43,057 bases of DNA from Saprospirales bacterium (GCA_007695035.1 REEO01000019.1:1-43057), one strand, 5' to 3'; positions 1-8,003 are shown, counted from the stretch's first letter. Notes: generated by a model from the letters alone, not told the origin. Program-made: numbers and translations.

Positions 1-35
1 GGTGGATTCAGACGCTCGGTTGTGTAGATCACGTA
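1..35 (-). other. In-frame continuation of the GH13 gene past its stop codon
   Basis: Read on the minus strand directly after the TAA at 36-38, these bases continue in the same frame as YVIYTTERLNP. Secreted GH13 enzymes commonly end their last beta-domain in a segment of the type PGE-Y/F-x-I/L-Y-T, and here D-T-G, stop, Y-V-I-Y-T fits that pattern with only the Glu position replaced by the stop. The segment runs off the window, so whether a C-terminal secretion (T9SS) domain follows cannot be seen. Confidence 0.6.
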
Positions 36-2531
36 TTACCCCGTATCAATAATAAATGTAGCGTTGACATCCTCCACCAGTACACTGTCACCTGTAAAGA
101 ATTCGTACCACATGCCATCGTGTGGAAATTGCGGATTGATCACCCGGTTTTCCACATCAAAATTGCCCACAATATTGACATTCATATCGTCTCCAAACAG
201 TCTGATCCGCTTCCAAAAACGGGCTCCCACGTCCATTTCAAAGTTATCGGTTCGGAAGACATCGTGTTCCTGTCTGAGGTGAATCAAAGCGCTGGTTATT
301 TGGAAAAGGCGCTGTCTTTCAGGCATTTTGAGGTATTCCCAGGCAGTGGGTTTTATGTCCAGCTTGCAATCCTCACTCACAGTCCCGTCAGGGCAGTGAA
401 AAATGGAGTAATCGTAACCGAATTCACCGAACTGCCAGAGCATTTTGGGTCCGGGAACGGGATAAAAGAATGTACTCACCAGCTCCATTCTTCTAAGCGC
501 TGTTGGCAATTCTCTGATATCGTATCCGCCACTTCCACTATTTCCGAACTCCATATTTTCGTACATCAAACGCTCCTCGTCGTGACTTTCCATGTATCCG
601 ATGAGGTGTGGATCATTGAAACCTCTCTCTTTCCATGAGACCCTTCTGAAATTAGATCCGCTGTAACTCATGGCGGCCTGTTTGTAATTGTGATGCATAT
701 TTCCCCACATAATCATACCAGCATCTGACAATTCTCGCTCTTCTTCATCCACGGCAAAATGTTCCAAAATGATGTAAAAGTCCTCATCCACTTCCCTTAT
801 AACATCGCTCATCCTTTTTAAAAGTATTATCCTGGATGCGTCATACTCCGACCACTCCCCTACATCCGTGGTAAAATTTTGAGTGAAGCCCTTACTCAAA
901 TCAAAGCGATATCCATCTATATTATACTCCTCAATCCAGTAAGTAATTATTCGATCAGCCCAGTACTGTGTTGCTTCGCTTTCGTGGTTAAAATCATAAC
1001 CAACGTTGAAAGGATGCCTGGCAGTTACATTGAGCCAGGGGTTATCCGGCGAAGGTCTGAAATTTTGATCGTCCCAGTAAAGTTGGCAAAGTGGTGATTG
1101 ACTGAAGGCGTGGTTGAGTACGATATCAACAATAACAGCCATTCCCCGGGCATGGGCCTCATCGATCAATCGCTTGAGGTCTTCGGGACGTCCGTAAAAT
1201 TTGTCCAGGGCCATGTGAAAAGAGGGATTATAACCCCAACTTATATTCCCTTCAAATTCATTTACAGGAAGCAATTCTATCGCATTCACTCCAAGGCGCT
1301 TCAGGTAATCCAGACTGTCAATAACCACCTGGTAATTGCGCTTTTCAGAAAAATCCCTGACGAGCAACTCGTAAACCACCAAGTCTTCCAAGGCGGGTCT
1401 TTCAAAATCGGTAATCTGCCAGTCGTATTCGTCGCGTCTGGGCTTAAATACACCGACAATTCCCTCGGTTTTCCCATGGGGATAGGGCTTCAAATCGGGA
1501 TAAGTACTCTCGGGAATAAATTGATCGTGCACCGGATCGAGCACTTTTTCACTGTACGGATCAGCTACTCTTATTCTCCCGTCCACCAGGTATTGGAAAG
1601 CGTATTCAGTTTCCGGTTCCAAATCGGTTAACTCTATCCACCAAACATCCTGCTGACTGTCAATTGCCAACATGTATCCAGATTCTACGGACCAATTATT
1701 GAAGTCCCCAATAAGAAATATATGCTCTTTGCCGGGAGCGTATAGTCCGAATACCACCGTGCTGTCATCGACGTGATTAATACCATGAACCAGTGTGTCG
1801 GGAAATTCAGCATGAACCGGGGCCGTGGGCAAAACAGTCAGATTCTGAACCCCGAATACCGTATCGGTCTCATTCCAGGCAGTAAATTCGAGGGTGAAAT
1901 CACCAGATTCATTAAATTCAACCTCTGTTTCTAAAATCGTTCCCGATGAAGTAGCAATCAGAGAGTCGTTCAGGCGGAGTTCTACTTCAGCCGTATCCGA
2001 TGCCAAAACCTCCACAGGGTAAACATAACCGGGATTGAGAATGCCACCTCCGGGAGGTTCGCTGTTAAAAATGGCGACCAATCCATCAAACTGGTCGTAA
2101 ACCGGAATGAAAATATCGCCACCATTGGCAGTCTTTCCCTCTCTGCTTCCATCTACATTTCGAAAAACAAAGGCGAGTTCGAGAATTTCCTCAGAGGGCG
2201 GCACATCATAAAAGGAGCGGATGTGATAACTCAATTTGTGGAGGTCCTCCCCCACTTTCGTCATTTTAACCCGAGAATCATCTGTTCCCCAATTTCCAAC
2301 GACGTATCTCCATTCACCAGGACCACTTAAATTCGTAATAACGCCAGTGTGCATGTAAACCTGGTCTTCACCAATCAGGCCAACATTCCCCTGAGTGGCA
2401 TCAAAGAAAATGGTCACACTGTCATCAGACCGCGGAAATGGTGGTTCTGTTTCTACAATTTGTGCCAAAGATTGAGAGGACAACAAAGTGGTAATACCCA
2501 CCAGCATACAAGTAAAAAAAAGGTTCTGCAT
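36..2531 (-). CDS. Secreted alpha-amylase family (GH13) glycoside hydrolase, C-terminus cut by in-frame stop
   Basis: Predicted exported enzyme acting on alpha-glucans. Residues 1-23 are a signal peptide ending in SLAQ. Residues ~30-235 form beta-rich N-terminal modules often seen in Bacteroidota secreted amylases. Residues ~255-345 look like a CBM48/E-set starch-binding-like domain (FLIGDFNNW at 272-280). The GH13 barrel follows: VDIVLNH at 468-474, GYRFDLSK at 540-547 with nucleophile D544, ILEHF with acid/base E590, and SHDEER with D651. All three catalytic acids are present. The C-terminal beta-domain ends at IIDTG before TAA, yet the frame continues with a plausible homologous ending, so the gene is either truncated by a few residues plus any sorting domain, or carries a sequencing error. 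It is transcribed divergently from lysC. Substrate specificity within GH13 is not decided by the sequence. Confidence 0.88.
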   Translation of the reverse strand: MQNLFFTCMLVGITTLLSSQSLAQIVETEPPFPRSDDSVTIFFDATQGNVGLIGEDQVYMHTGVITNLSGPGEWRYVVGNWGTDDSRVKMTKVGEDLHKLSYHIRSFYDVPPSEEILELAFVFRNVDGSREGKTANGGDIFIPVYDQFDGLVAIFNSEPPGGGILNPGYVYPVEVLASDTAEVELRLNDSLIATSSGTILETEVEFNESGDFTLEFTAWNETDTVFGVQNLTVLPTAPVHAEFPDTLVHGINHVDDSTVVFGLYAPGKEHIFLIGDFNNWSVESGYMLAIDSQQDVWWIELTDLEPETEYAFQYLVDGRIRVADPYSEKVLDPVHDQFIPESTYPDLKPYPHGKTEGIVGVFKPRRDEYDWQITDFERPALEDLVVYELLVRDFSEKRNYQVVIDSLDYLKRLGVNAIELLPVNEFEGNISWGYNPSFHMALDKFYGRPEDLKRLIDEAHARGMAVIVDIVLNHAFSQSPLCQLYWDDQNFRPSPDNPWLNVTARHPFNVGYDFNHESEATQYWADRIITYWIEEYNIDGYRFDLSKGFTQNFTTDVGEWSEYDASRIILLKRMSDVIREVDEDFYIILEHFAVDEEERELSDAGMIMWGNMHHNYKQAAMSYSGSNFRRVSWKERGFNDPHLIGYMESHDEERLMYENMEFGNSGSGGYDIRELPTALRRMELVSTFFYPVPGPKMLWQFGEFGYDYSIFHCPDGTVSEDCKLDIKPTAWEYLKMPERQRLFQITSALIHLRQEHDVFRTDNFEMDVGARFWKRIRLFGDDMNVNIVGNFDVENRVINPQFPHDGMWYEFFTGDSVLVEDVNATFIIDTG

Positions 2532-2580
2532 ATTAGTTTCATCTGTTTCTTATGACCAATGTACAACATTTTTTTCAACT

Positions 2581-2599
2581 TAGTGTACTTTTTACACTA
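2581..2599. promoter_or_regulatory. Perfect 7-5-7 dyad upstream of the amylase, candidate operator
   Basis: TAGTGTA, five bases, then TACACTA: every base of the two arms pairs. It lies about 50 bp upstream of the amylase start codon and 18-36 bp upstream of the imperfect -7 element at 2557-2563, so a bound protein would cover the -33 region. A hairpin with no protein ligand is the alternative. The regulator is unknown. Confidence 0.35.
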
Positions 2600-2640
2600 T
2601 TTGTGATTTCAGAACCTCTTCTTGGTTTTGAACACAATCA

Positions 2641-2670
2641 TTAAAAGGCAGTCAAACTGCGTACTTTTAA
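2641..2670. repeat. Bulged 12-bp inverted repeat in the divergent region
   Basis: TTAAAAG (2641-2647) pairs with CTTTTAA (2664-2670), and GCAGT (2648-2652) pairs with ACTGC (2656-2660). The loop is CAA, and a 3-nt bulge lies at 2661-2663. Both outer flanks are A/T runs, so it could act as a weak bidirectional terminator or insulator. No neighbouring gene ends here, so its role is unclear. Confidence 0.4.
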
Positions 2671-2926
2671 GCTATTAATAATAATAATATATATAGCTGG
2701 TTTAATGTCTTTTATAAGATTTATTTAAAGTGTTAGTTTAACCCCTTTCTTATTATTTATCCCGGTCTCCTAGACACTCAGTTTTTTTCAAAAACTGCAA
2801 AAGTTAATGTCGGGTATTCACACCGATGGTTAACCACCTGAAAGATCACAGTATCAAAAGTAGTTGAAATCTGCTAAAATACTAAAATTTTATGGCAGTC
2901 TGACATATCAAAATATTTATAATCAA

Positions 2927-2934
2927 TACCTTTG
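2927..2934 (+). promoter_or_regulatory. Bacteroidota -7 element for the lysine operon
   Basis: TACCTTTG matches the TAnnTTTG consensus exactly. It predicts a transcript starting near 2939-2941, about 90 nt ahead of the preferred lysC start. No clear -33 TTG at standard spacing is visible. Confidence 0.5.
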
Positions 2935-2941
2935 GGCCTGG

Positions 2942-3019
2942 AATAAAAACCGGCATTTTCGAGTTTGTCAAATGGGGTTAAATTCGCAAGCACACCGGCC
3001 GGCAAGTCGAATTTTTATT
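2942..3019 (+). promoter_or_regulatory. lysC leader with two mutually exclusive folds, candidate attenuator
   Basis: Fold A pairs AATAAAAA (2942-2949) with TTTTTATT (3012-3019) and can add CCGGC (2950-2954) with GCCGG (2998-3002). Fold B pairs AAATTCG (2980-2986) with CGAATTT (3008-3014), leaving a short T-run after the stem. Both use the same bases around 3012-3014, so they exclude each other, and the predicted transcript begins exactly at the 5' arm of fold A. An in-frame ATG at 2972 lies inside the element. It does not match the known lysine riboswitch layout. Fold B is short and AT-rich, so termination would be weak. Confidence 0.3.
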
Positions 3020-3031
3020 GAAAGCTACCGT

Positions 3032-4402
3032 ATGGAGAATCATTTAAAAGTTGCAAAATTTGGTGGGACTAGCATGAGAGACCTGCAGGCCATGCAGAGT
3101 TGTGCCGGTATTGTGGCAGATGATCCCGCTCGAAAGGTTGTAATCGTAAGCGCCACGGCAGGAACCACCGATCAATTGACCGAACTTTGCGAAGCACACA
3201 GCCTGGATCGTAAGGAAGAACTTTTGAAGCAGATTGAAATTAGACATCTCGAATTGGCAGTTCAAACCGGACCTGAAAATAATGCATATCCAGGCATTAA
3301 AGAGATGTTGATTGAATTGCGGTCCTATGTCCACGGTGTAAATGAAGTGACCGCAGCCGAAAGGGATTATATACTTTCCTTTGGTGAGCGGCTGTCCTCC
3401 TCCCTTTTTGCCAATGTCCTTTCCAAAATGGTTGACGGTGTGGTGTGGTTGGATGTCAAAGACATTTTGCTGACCGATGACTTTCACGGAAAGGCTGAGC
3501 CTCAACTGGAGGAAATAGCAAACAGGGCTTTGAAGAAATTAAAACCACTGCTAGAAAACGGCTTAGTAGTTTCACAAGGCTTTATTGGTTCGACCTTGGA
3601 TGGCAAGACCACCACCCTGGGACGTGGGGGCAGCGACTACTCTGCTGCCCTTTTTGCCGAGGCACTTTCTGCGGACATTTTGGAAATTTGGACAGATGTG
3701 GCCGGTATTTTCTCCACAGACCCCGGAATTGTTCCGGATGCCCACCCCATTGAGGAACTCAATTTCAATGAGGCCGCGGAGTTGGCCATTTACGGGGCCA
3801 AAGTACTCCATCCTGCCACATTGAAAACAGCCATTAGAAAAAATACCCGTGTTTTTGTGGGAAAAAGCATGGACCCTCAGGCGGGAGGCACCTGGATCAG
3901 CCAAAAGACCGGGTCCGCTCCCAATATTCGCGGTATCAGCATAAGACGCAACCAAAAGCTCATTACCATTCACAGTCTTGACATGGTACATCAGTTTGGT
4001 TTTCTGGCCCGGATATTCGAGGTGCTTGCGCGTCATAAAACCAGTGTAGATTTGGTTTCCACCAGTGAAGTCAACGTCTCCCTGACACTAGATACCGGCA
4101 TTCAATCCAACTACAGCAACCGCATGCTCGACAATGCCATTGAAGAATTGCGCACTTTCAGCACCGTGCACATAGAATCCGACTTGTCCCTGGTTGCGGT
4201 AATTGGCAACAAACTAAATCAAACCCCGGGTATCAGCGGAAAAATATTCAATTCCCTCAGGGACATCAACATCAGGATGGTCTGTCACGGTGCCAGTCCA
4301 CACAATCTCTGCTTCCTGGTTAATGACCGGGACGGTGATCGCTCGATTCGACTCATCCACAAACAGTTTTTAACCCAGCCAAAAAAGGAGGAGGTCCTGT
4401 GA
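3032..4402 (+). CDS. lysC: Aspartate kinase (monofunctional, LysC type)
   Basis: Phosphorylates aspartate with ATP, the first step towards diaminopimelate, lysine, threonine and methionine. The 456 residues carry the kinase signature KFGGTS at 9-14, the GRGGSDYSAAL segment at 197-207 and ELNFNEAAELAIYGAKVLHP at 242-261. Two ACT regulatory domains follow (about 310-380 and 385-450), the usual place for lysine feedback. The ATG at 3032 puts KFGGTS near the N-terminus as in the family. An open frame reaches 2864 and an in-frame ATG lies at 2972, but those residues are not kinase-like and overlap the promoter or leader. First gene of lysC-dapB-dapA-dapD; its stop overlaps the dapB start. No homoserine dehydrogenase domain is fused. 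Confidence 0.95.
   Translation: MENHLKVAKFGGTSMRDLQAMQSCAGIVADDPARKVVIVSATAGTTDQLTELCEAHSLDRKEELLKQIEIRHLELAVQTGPENNAYPGIKEMLIELRSYVHGVNEVTAAERDYILSFGERLSSSLFANVLSKMVDGVVWLDVKDILLTDDFHGKAEPQLEEIANRALKKLKPLLENGLVVSQGFIGSTLDGKTTTLGRGGSDYSAALFAEALSADILEIWTDVAGIFSTDPGIVPDAHPIEELNFNEAAELAIYGAKVLHPATLKTAIRKNTRVFVGKSMDPQAGGTWISQKTGSAPNIRGISIRRNQKLITIHSLDMVHQFGFLARIFEVLARHKTSVDLVSTSEVNVSLTLDTGIQSNYSNRMLDNAIEELRTFSTVHIESDLSLVAVIGNKLNQTPGISGKIFNSLRDINIRMVCHGASPHNLCFLVNDRDGDRSIRLIHKQFLTQPKKEEVL
4385..4394 (+). promoter_or_regulatory. Strong Shine-Dalgarno deciding the GTG start of dapB
   Basis: A purine-rich run AAGGAGGAGG lies 4 bases ahead of the GTG at 4399, inside the last codons of lysC. It is far stronger than anything ahead of other genes here and supports the GTG as the dapB start, overlapping the lysC stop by four bases. 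Confidence 0.6.
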
Positions 4403-5079
4403 AATACGCAGTTATTGGAACAGGAAAGACCGGAAGTGCTGTACTTGAACTGGCCGGCCCGGAGTCTGCCGGATTCAACAGCAGCAAAGTTCCGGATAGA
4501 GAAAAATTAGTGCCCTTTGATTGTGTGGTGGTTTTCGTACCTACTGATGCAGCTCATGGCATTGCTGAACTGCTTGCTGATCTAGACAAACCGGTTATTT
4601 GGGGCACCACCGGCTATAAATGGCCCAAAGATATTTTGCAAAGAATTGACCGGGCGGGTTCTACATGGATCATTGGCAGCAATTTCAGCCTGGGGATGAA
4701 CCTCGTGCGAAAAACCCTCAATGTACTCGGTAGTGGAACAGCCGTCTTGCAGAAACCGAAACTCTCCATCAGAGAGGTTCACCACGTGCACAAAAAAGAC
4801 AAACCAAGTGGCACTGCCCTGTCGTGGTGTGAATGGCTTGGCCGCGATGTACAAATTGAGTCTGAGCGCAAAGGAGATGTAAAGGGTATTCACGAACTGG
4901 CGATCAACACCAACTACGAAACCATTTTTCTGCGCCACCAATCCCACGATCGCAAGTTATTTGCCGAAGGAGCGCTTTGGGCAGCCAAAAACCTGTTGGA
5001 AAACCCAAATTTCGGGCCCGGTTGGTTCAAGTTTGAGACCTTTTTTGACTACATGAACGACAAAATATCAAGCCCATGA
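4399..5079 (+). CDS. dapB: 4-hydroxy-tetrahydrodipicolinate reductase
   Basis: Reduces the DapA product with NAD(P)H in the diaminopimelate pathway. The 226 residues begin with a short Rossmann core (VIGTGKTGSAV at 5-15), then GTTGY at 69-73, SNFSLGMN at 94-101 and the substrate-binding/catalytic stretch EVHHVHKKDKPSGTAL at 126-141 (His-His, Lys, PSGTA). It is shorter than the roughly 270-residue E. coli enzyme, in line with the compact forms found in this phylum. The start is GTG, set by a strong ribosome site. It overlaps lysC by 4 bp and dapA by 4 bp, implying translational coupling. Confidence 0.93.
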   Translation: MKYAVIGTGKTGSAVLELAGPESAGFNSSKVPDREKLVPFDCVVVFVPTDAAHGIAELLADLDKPVIWGTTGYKWPKDILQRIDRAGSTWIIGSNFSLGMNLVRKTLNVLGSGTAVLQKPKLSIREVHHVHKKDKPSGTALSWCEWLGRDVQIESERKGDVKGIHELAINTNYETIFLRHQSHDRKLFAEGALWAAKNLLENPNFGPGWFKFETFFDYMNDKISSP

Positions 5080-5954
5080 AAGACATTCAATTGTGGACAG
5101 CACTAATTACCCCGCTTACTGAGAACGGAGAGGTAAATTTTGCTGAACTGGAAAAACTCATTGGCCTTCAGGCAGATGCAGGCAATGGAGTGCTTATTCT
5201 CGGTAGCACCGGAGAGGGTCTCGCTTTTTCTGAAAAAGAGAAAAACGAGATACTGGATTTTGTGAGCAAGCTACCCAAACGCACCCCGGTAATGATGGGC
5301 GTGGGCGGTTTCGATATCAACCAGCAGGTGAAATGGATACAGCGGTGCAACAAAGCGGGAGTCGATGCACTTCTCGTCGTAACTCCCCTTTATGCAAAGC
5401 CCGGATTCAACGGTCAATTGCACTGGTTTAAAACTCTGCTTGACGCCGCTGAACTCCCCTGTATGCTCTATAATGTGCCCTCCAGAACAGCGGTGAAAAT
5501 GATCCCCGGAGTTCTCGCTGAACTGCGTGATCATCCCAATTTTTGGTCCGTAAAAGAGGCCAGTGGCAGTGTGGAGCAATACCTGGGTTACCGTGAAGCC
5601 GCTCCTGATGCAAAATTCTTCAGTGGTGACGATGCCCTGACCGCCTTTTTTGCGCAGGCCGGATGCCACGGGCTGGTTTCTGTAGCTTCCAATCCCTGGC
5701 CCAAGGCAACTAATTTGTATGTAAAAAAATGCCTCACGGGTCTGACCGATGGACTTTTTCCGGTTTGGAACCGCGCTGTGGATGCACTTTTTGCAGTTTC
5801 AAGTCCTGTGCCCACAAAATGTTTGATGAAGGAAAAAGACCTGATATCCAATGCAGTGCTTAGGCCACCATTGAGTCAACACGATTTGCAGGACACTGCT
5901 CAATTGCTAGAGGCAGATAAACAGATTGGAGAGTGGTACAGTGCCAATAAGTGA
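5076..5954 (+). CDS. dapA: 4-hydroxy-tetrahydrodipicolinate synthase
   Basis: Condenses pyruvate with aspartate semialdehyde through a Schiff base. The 292 residues are full length for the family. Key positions are visible: GSTGEG at 43-48, the catalytic Tyr in LYNVPSRT (Y132) with the carboxylate-binding Arg R137, and the Schiff-base Lys in SVKEASG (K160). The start ATG overlaps the dapB stop. The 66-bp gap to dapD shows no terminator, so all four genes are probably co-transcribed. The related N-acetylneuraminate lyases share this fold, but the operon context settles the role. Confidence 0.95.
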   Translation: MKDIQLWTALITPLTENGEVNFAELEKLIGLQADAGNGVLILGSTGEGLAFSEKEKNEILDFVSKLPKRTPVMMGVGGFDINQQVKWIQRCNKAGVDALLVVTPLYAKPGFNGQLHWFKTLLDAAELPCMLYNVPSRTAVKMIPGVLAELRDHPNFWSVKEASGSVEQYLGYREAAPDAKFFSGDDALTAFFAQAGCHGLVSVASNPWPKATNLYVKKCLTGLTDGLFPVWNRAVDALFAVSSPVPTKCLMKEKDLISNAVLRPPLSQHDLQDTAQLLEADKQIGEWYSANK

Positions 5955-6020
5955 TTTTGGTGCTATATTAACAGATGGAACTTGCCTTGCTTGTCCACCA
6001 TCTACTTTTTTTGGTAAAAT

Positions 6021-6776
6021 ATGCGAAACATGAATTGGGAAGAGGTATTAAATAAATTAGAGACCGGAGAAATGCGAGCCGCAGAGCCCTCTTCCGGTGA
6101 TTGGAAAGTCAATACAAATGTCAAAGAAGCCATTCTCGCAGCTTTCAAAGCGGGAGAAAATATTTCCTACGAGGGTATATACAAGGGGTTTGTCGATAAA
6201 CACAATCTTCCGGCCCGGGAATTCTCACCCGCGGATGGCGTTCGCATGGTGCCCGGTGGAAGTTCTGTTAGAAGGGGATCACATGTGGCCAAAAGCGTCA
6301 TAATCATGCCTCCCGCTTACGTCAATACAGGTGCTTTTGTGGACGAGGGGTCTATGATTGACAGCCACGCCCTGGTGGGCAGTTGCGCCCAGGTTGGGAA
6401 AAATGTCCATCTCTCAGCCGGTGTCCAGTTGGGAGGCGTTTTGGAACCCATAGGACTCAGTCCGGTAATAATTGAAGACAATTGCTTTTTGGGAGCAGGA
6501 GTGGTCGTGGTCGAGGGAATCTGTGTAAAAAAATCAGCAGTTCTCGCGCCCGGAGTTGTGCTCTCAAGGTCCGTATCAGTTTACGACTGCATCAATGAGC
6601 GAAAGCTGGAGAAAGGTGCCGCAATTCCGGAGAATGCAGTGGTGGTTCCCGGTTCCAGACCGATTGGAAGCGAATGGGCAAAAAAAATGGGCCTCAACGC
6701 CTACTGCCCGCTAATCATAAAGTACCGCGACAAAGATAGCGACGCTTCCCTGGAGTTGGAGGAAGCACTGAGGTAA
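6021..6776 (+). CDS. dapD: 2,3,4,5-tetrahydropyridine-2,6-dicarboxylate N-succinyltransferase
   Basis: Succinylates tetrahydrodipicolinate, committing this organism to the succinylase branch of diaminopimelate synthesis. The protein is a left-handed beta-helix (hexapeptide repeats, residues ~80-195), with the family-typical RMVPGGSSVRRG near 74-85, PAYVNTGAFVDEGSMIDSHA around 97-116 and FLGAGVVVVEG near 156-166. At 251 residues it is a little shorter than the E. coli protein at the N-terminus. The ATG at 6030 (three codons in) is an alternative start. The later genes of this branch (dapC/argD, dapE, dapF, lysA) are not adjacent; the argD product encoded further on could supply the aminotransferase. 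Confidence 0.93.
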   Translation: MRNMNWEEVLNKLETGEMRAAEPSSGDWKVNTNVKEAILAAFKAGENISYEGIYKGFVDKHNLPAREFSPADGVRMVPGGSSVRRGSHVAKSVIIMPPAYVNTGAFVDEGSMIDSHALVGSCAQVGKNVHLSAGVQLGGVLEPIGLSPVIIEDNCFLGAGVVVVEGICVKKSAVLAPGVVLSRSVSVYDCINERKLEKGAAIPENAVVVPGSRPIGSEWAKKMGLNAYCPLIIKYRDKDSDASLELEEALR

Positions 6777-6828
6777 TGCTTTGTATGATTTAATTTCTGT
6801 ATTCTCAAGTTGATCAAAACAAACCGAT

Positions 6829-7509
6829 GTGGGTGCTGACAAGGTAAAAATCGAAGCCGATTGGAAGGAAGTGTTGAGGGATGAGTTTGAAAAGCCCTAC
6901 TTCGAGCGTATCCGGCAATTCCTTAAATCTGAATTGCATCAGGGTAAAAAAATATACCCACCGGGACCTAAAATTTTTAATGCCTTTGATTCCACGCCCT
7001 TCAATGATGTGAAAGCTGTGGTAATCGGACAGGATCCTTACCACGGCCCGGGGCAGGCCATGGGACTGAGTTTTTCTGTACCCAGAGGTGTCAGACCCCC
7101 TCCTTCCCTGAACAATATATACAAAGAGCTGAAGAGTGATCTTGGAATTGATCATCCAGGGCACGGAGACCTGACGAAATGGACAAAACAGGGGGTATTT
7201 TTGCTCAATGCTATTCTGACAGTGGAACATAAAAAAGCAGGTTCACACAGGAAAATCGGATGGGAGCAATTCACCGATGCGGTCATTAAAAACCTATCGG
7301 AAAAACGGAAAAACCTGGTCTTTCTACTCTGGGGGAGATTTGCCAGGTCGAAAATTTCGCTTATCGACCAATCCAAACACTGCGTGCTGGAAAGCCCACA
7401 TCCCAGCCCACTGGCCGGAAATGCCTTTTTGGGCAACCGGCATTTTTCTAAAACCAACAACATGCTCAGAGACCATTCAATGGGTGAAATTGACTGGAGT
7501 TTGGACTAA
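6829..7509 (+). CDS. ung: Uracil-DNA glycosylase, family 1
   Basis: Removes uracil from DNA to start base-excision repair. The 226 residues contain the water-activating motif GQDPYHG (67-73, catalytic D69), the uracil-pocket stretch GVFLLN (122-127) and the DNA-intercalating HPSPL loop (191-195). The start is GTG: an in-frame TGA at 6811 and absence of another start codon before the conserved region leave no ATG choice. It follows dapD by 52 bp on the same strand and may ride on that transcript or have its own weak promoter. Confidence 0.95.
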   Translation: MGADKVKIEADWKEVLRDEFEKPYFERIRQFLKSELHQGKKIYPPGPKIFNAFDSTPFNDVKAVVIGQDPYHGPGQAMGLSFSVPRGVRPPPSLNNIYKELKSDLGIDHPGHGDLTKWTKQGVFLLNAILTVEHKKAGSHRKIGWEQFTDAVIKNLSEKRKNLVFLLWGRFARSKISLIDQSKHCVLESPHPSPLAGNAFLGNRHFSKTNNMLRDHSMGEIDWSLD

Positions 7510-7520
7510 AAAACTATATC

Positions 7521-7931
7521 ATGGAACAAGTAAAATACCGCACACAATTTATTACAGCCGGATGCATGGGATTGATTGCCGTTGTATTTGGTGCTTTTTC
7601 CGCTCACGGATTGGAGGGCAGGTTGGATGAATCTTCCTTGAATTCTTTCAAAACAGCAGTCGAGTATCAGTTATACCACGTGCTGGCGATCCTTATAATG
7701 TGCTCTGCACCTGAACAACTCAGGGCCAATCTGGTCCGCTTAAGTATGAATTTGTTCATCATTGGCATTTTGTTGTTCTGCGGCTCCATATATCTTCTCA
7801 GCACCAGCGGCGAGGTACATCATATGCAACTGGACTTTTTGGGACCCATCACCCCGGTTGGTGGCGCAATACTGATTTCTGGTTGGTTTGTCCTAATTGT
7901 CAGTGCGATACCGGAGCGGAAGAAAAATTAA
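7521..7931 (+). CDS. DUF423 family membrane protein
   Basis: Small integral membrane protein of 136 residues with four predicted hydrophobic segments (about 9-28, 48-63, 72-92, 104-124). The N-terminal pattern FGAFSAHGLEGRL followed by FKTAVEYQLYHVLAIL is characteristic of the DUF423 family (YgdD/YwdK type), whose biochemical role is not established. It starts 11 bp after ung, suggesting co-transcription. Confidence 0.85.
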   Translation: MEQVKYRTQFITAGCMGLIAVVFGAFSAHGLEGRLDESSLNSFKTAVEYQLYHVLAILIMCSAPEQLRANLVRLSMNLFIIGILLFCGSIYLLSTSGEVHHMQLDFLGPITPVGGAILISGWFVLIVSAIPERKKN

Positions 7932-7964
7932 TTCTCCCATAAGAGAAAAATCTATCAATTAGCT

Positions 7965-7972
7965 TATATTTG
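7965..7972 (+). promoter_or_regulatory. Bacteroidota -7 element for the outer-membrane-type gene
   Basis: TATATTTG is an exact TAnnTTTG match 31 bp ahead of the start codon at 8004, leaving a short leader. No canonical -33 TTG is visible. Confidence 0.55.
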
Positions 7973-8003
7973 CACACTGCAAGAAATCAAAAAATTTTAG
8001 AAT

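Larger units (their letters stand above)
2532..3031. other. 500-bp divergent intergenic region between amylase and lysC
   Basis: This AT-rich stretch has no convincing gene. It holds a perfect dyad close to the amylase start (2581-2599), a bulged hairpin (2641-2670), an 8-bp perfect AT-rich inverted repeat with a 3-nt loop (2779-2786 with 2790-2797), a TAnnTTTG promoter element (2927-2934) and a foldable lysC leader. For the amylase, a near match to the -7 element (TACATTG on the minus strand, 2557-2563) is the best promoter candidate. No tRNA-like cloverleaf or recognisable riboswitch core was seen. Confidence 0.6.

Noticed and set aside
120-1631. Long plus-strand open frames opposite the amylase
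   Set aside because: They mirror the codon structure of an amylase with intact catalytic motifs and have no recognisable domains of their own.
2995-3002. CCGGCCGG palindrome as a restriction or operator site
   Set aside because: An eight-base palindrome alone is weak; it is better explained as part of the lysC leader fold.
2864-3031. 56-residue N-terminal extension of LysC
   Set aside because: It crosses the promoter element at 2927-2934 and has no aspartokinase-like residues; family members begin a few residues before KFGGTS.
2940-3031. Lysine riboswitch ahead of lysC
   Set aside because: The leader is under 100 nt, while the lysine riboswitch is a larger five-helix element; no matching core was seen.
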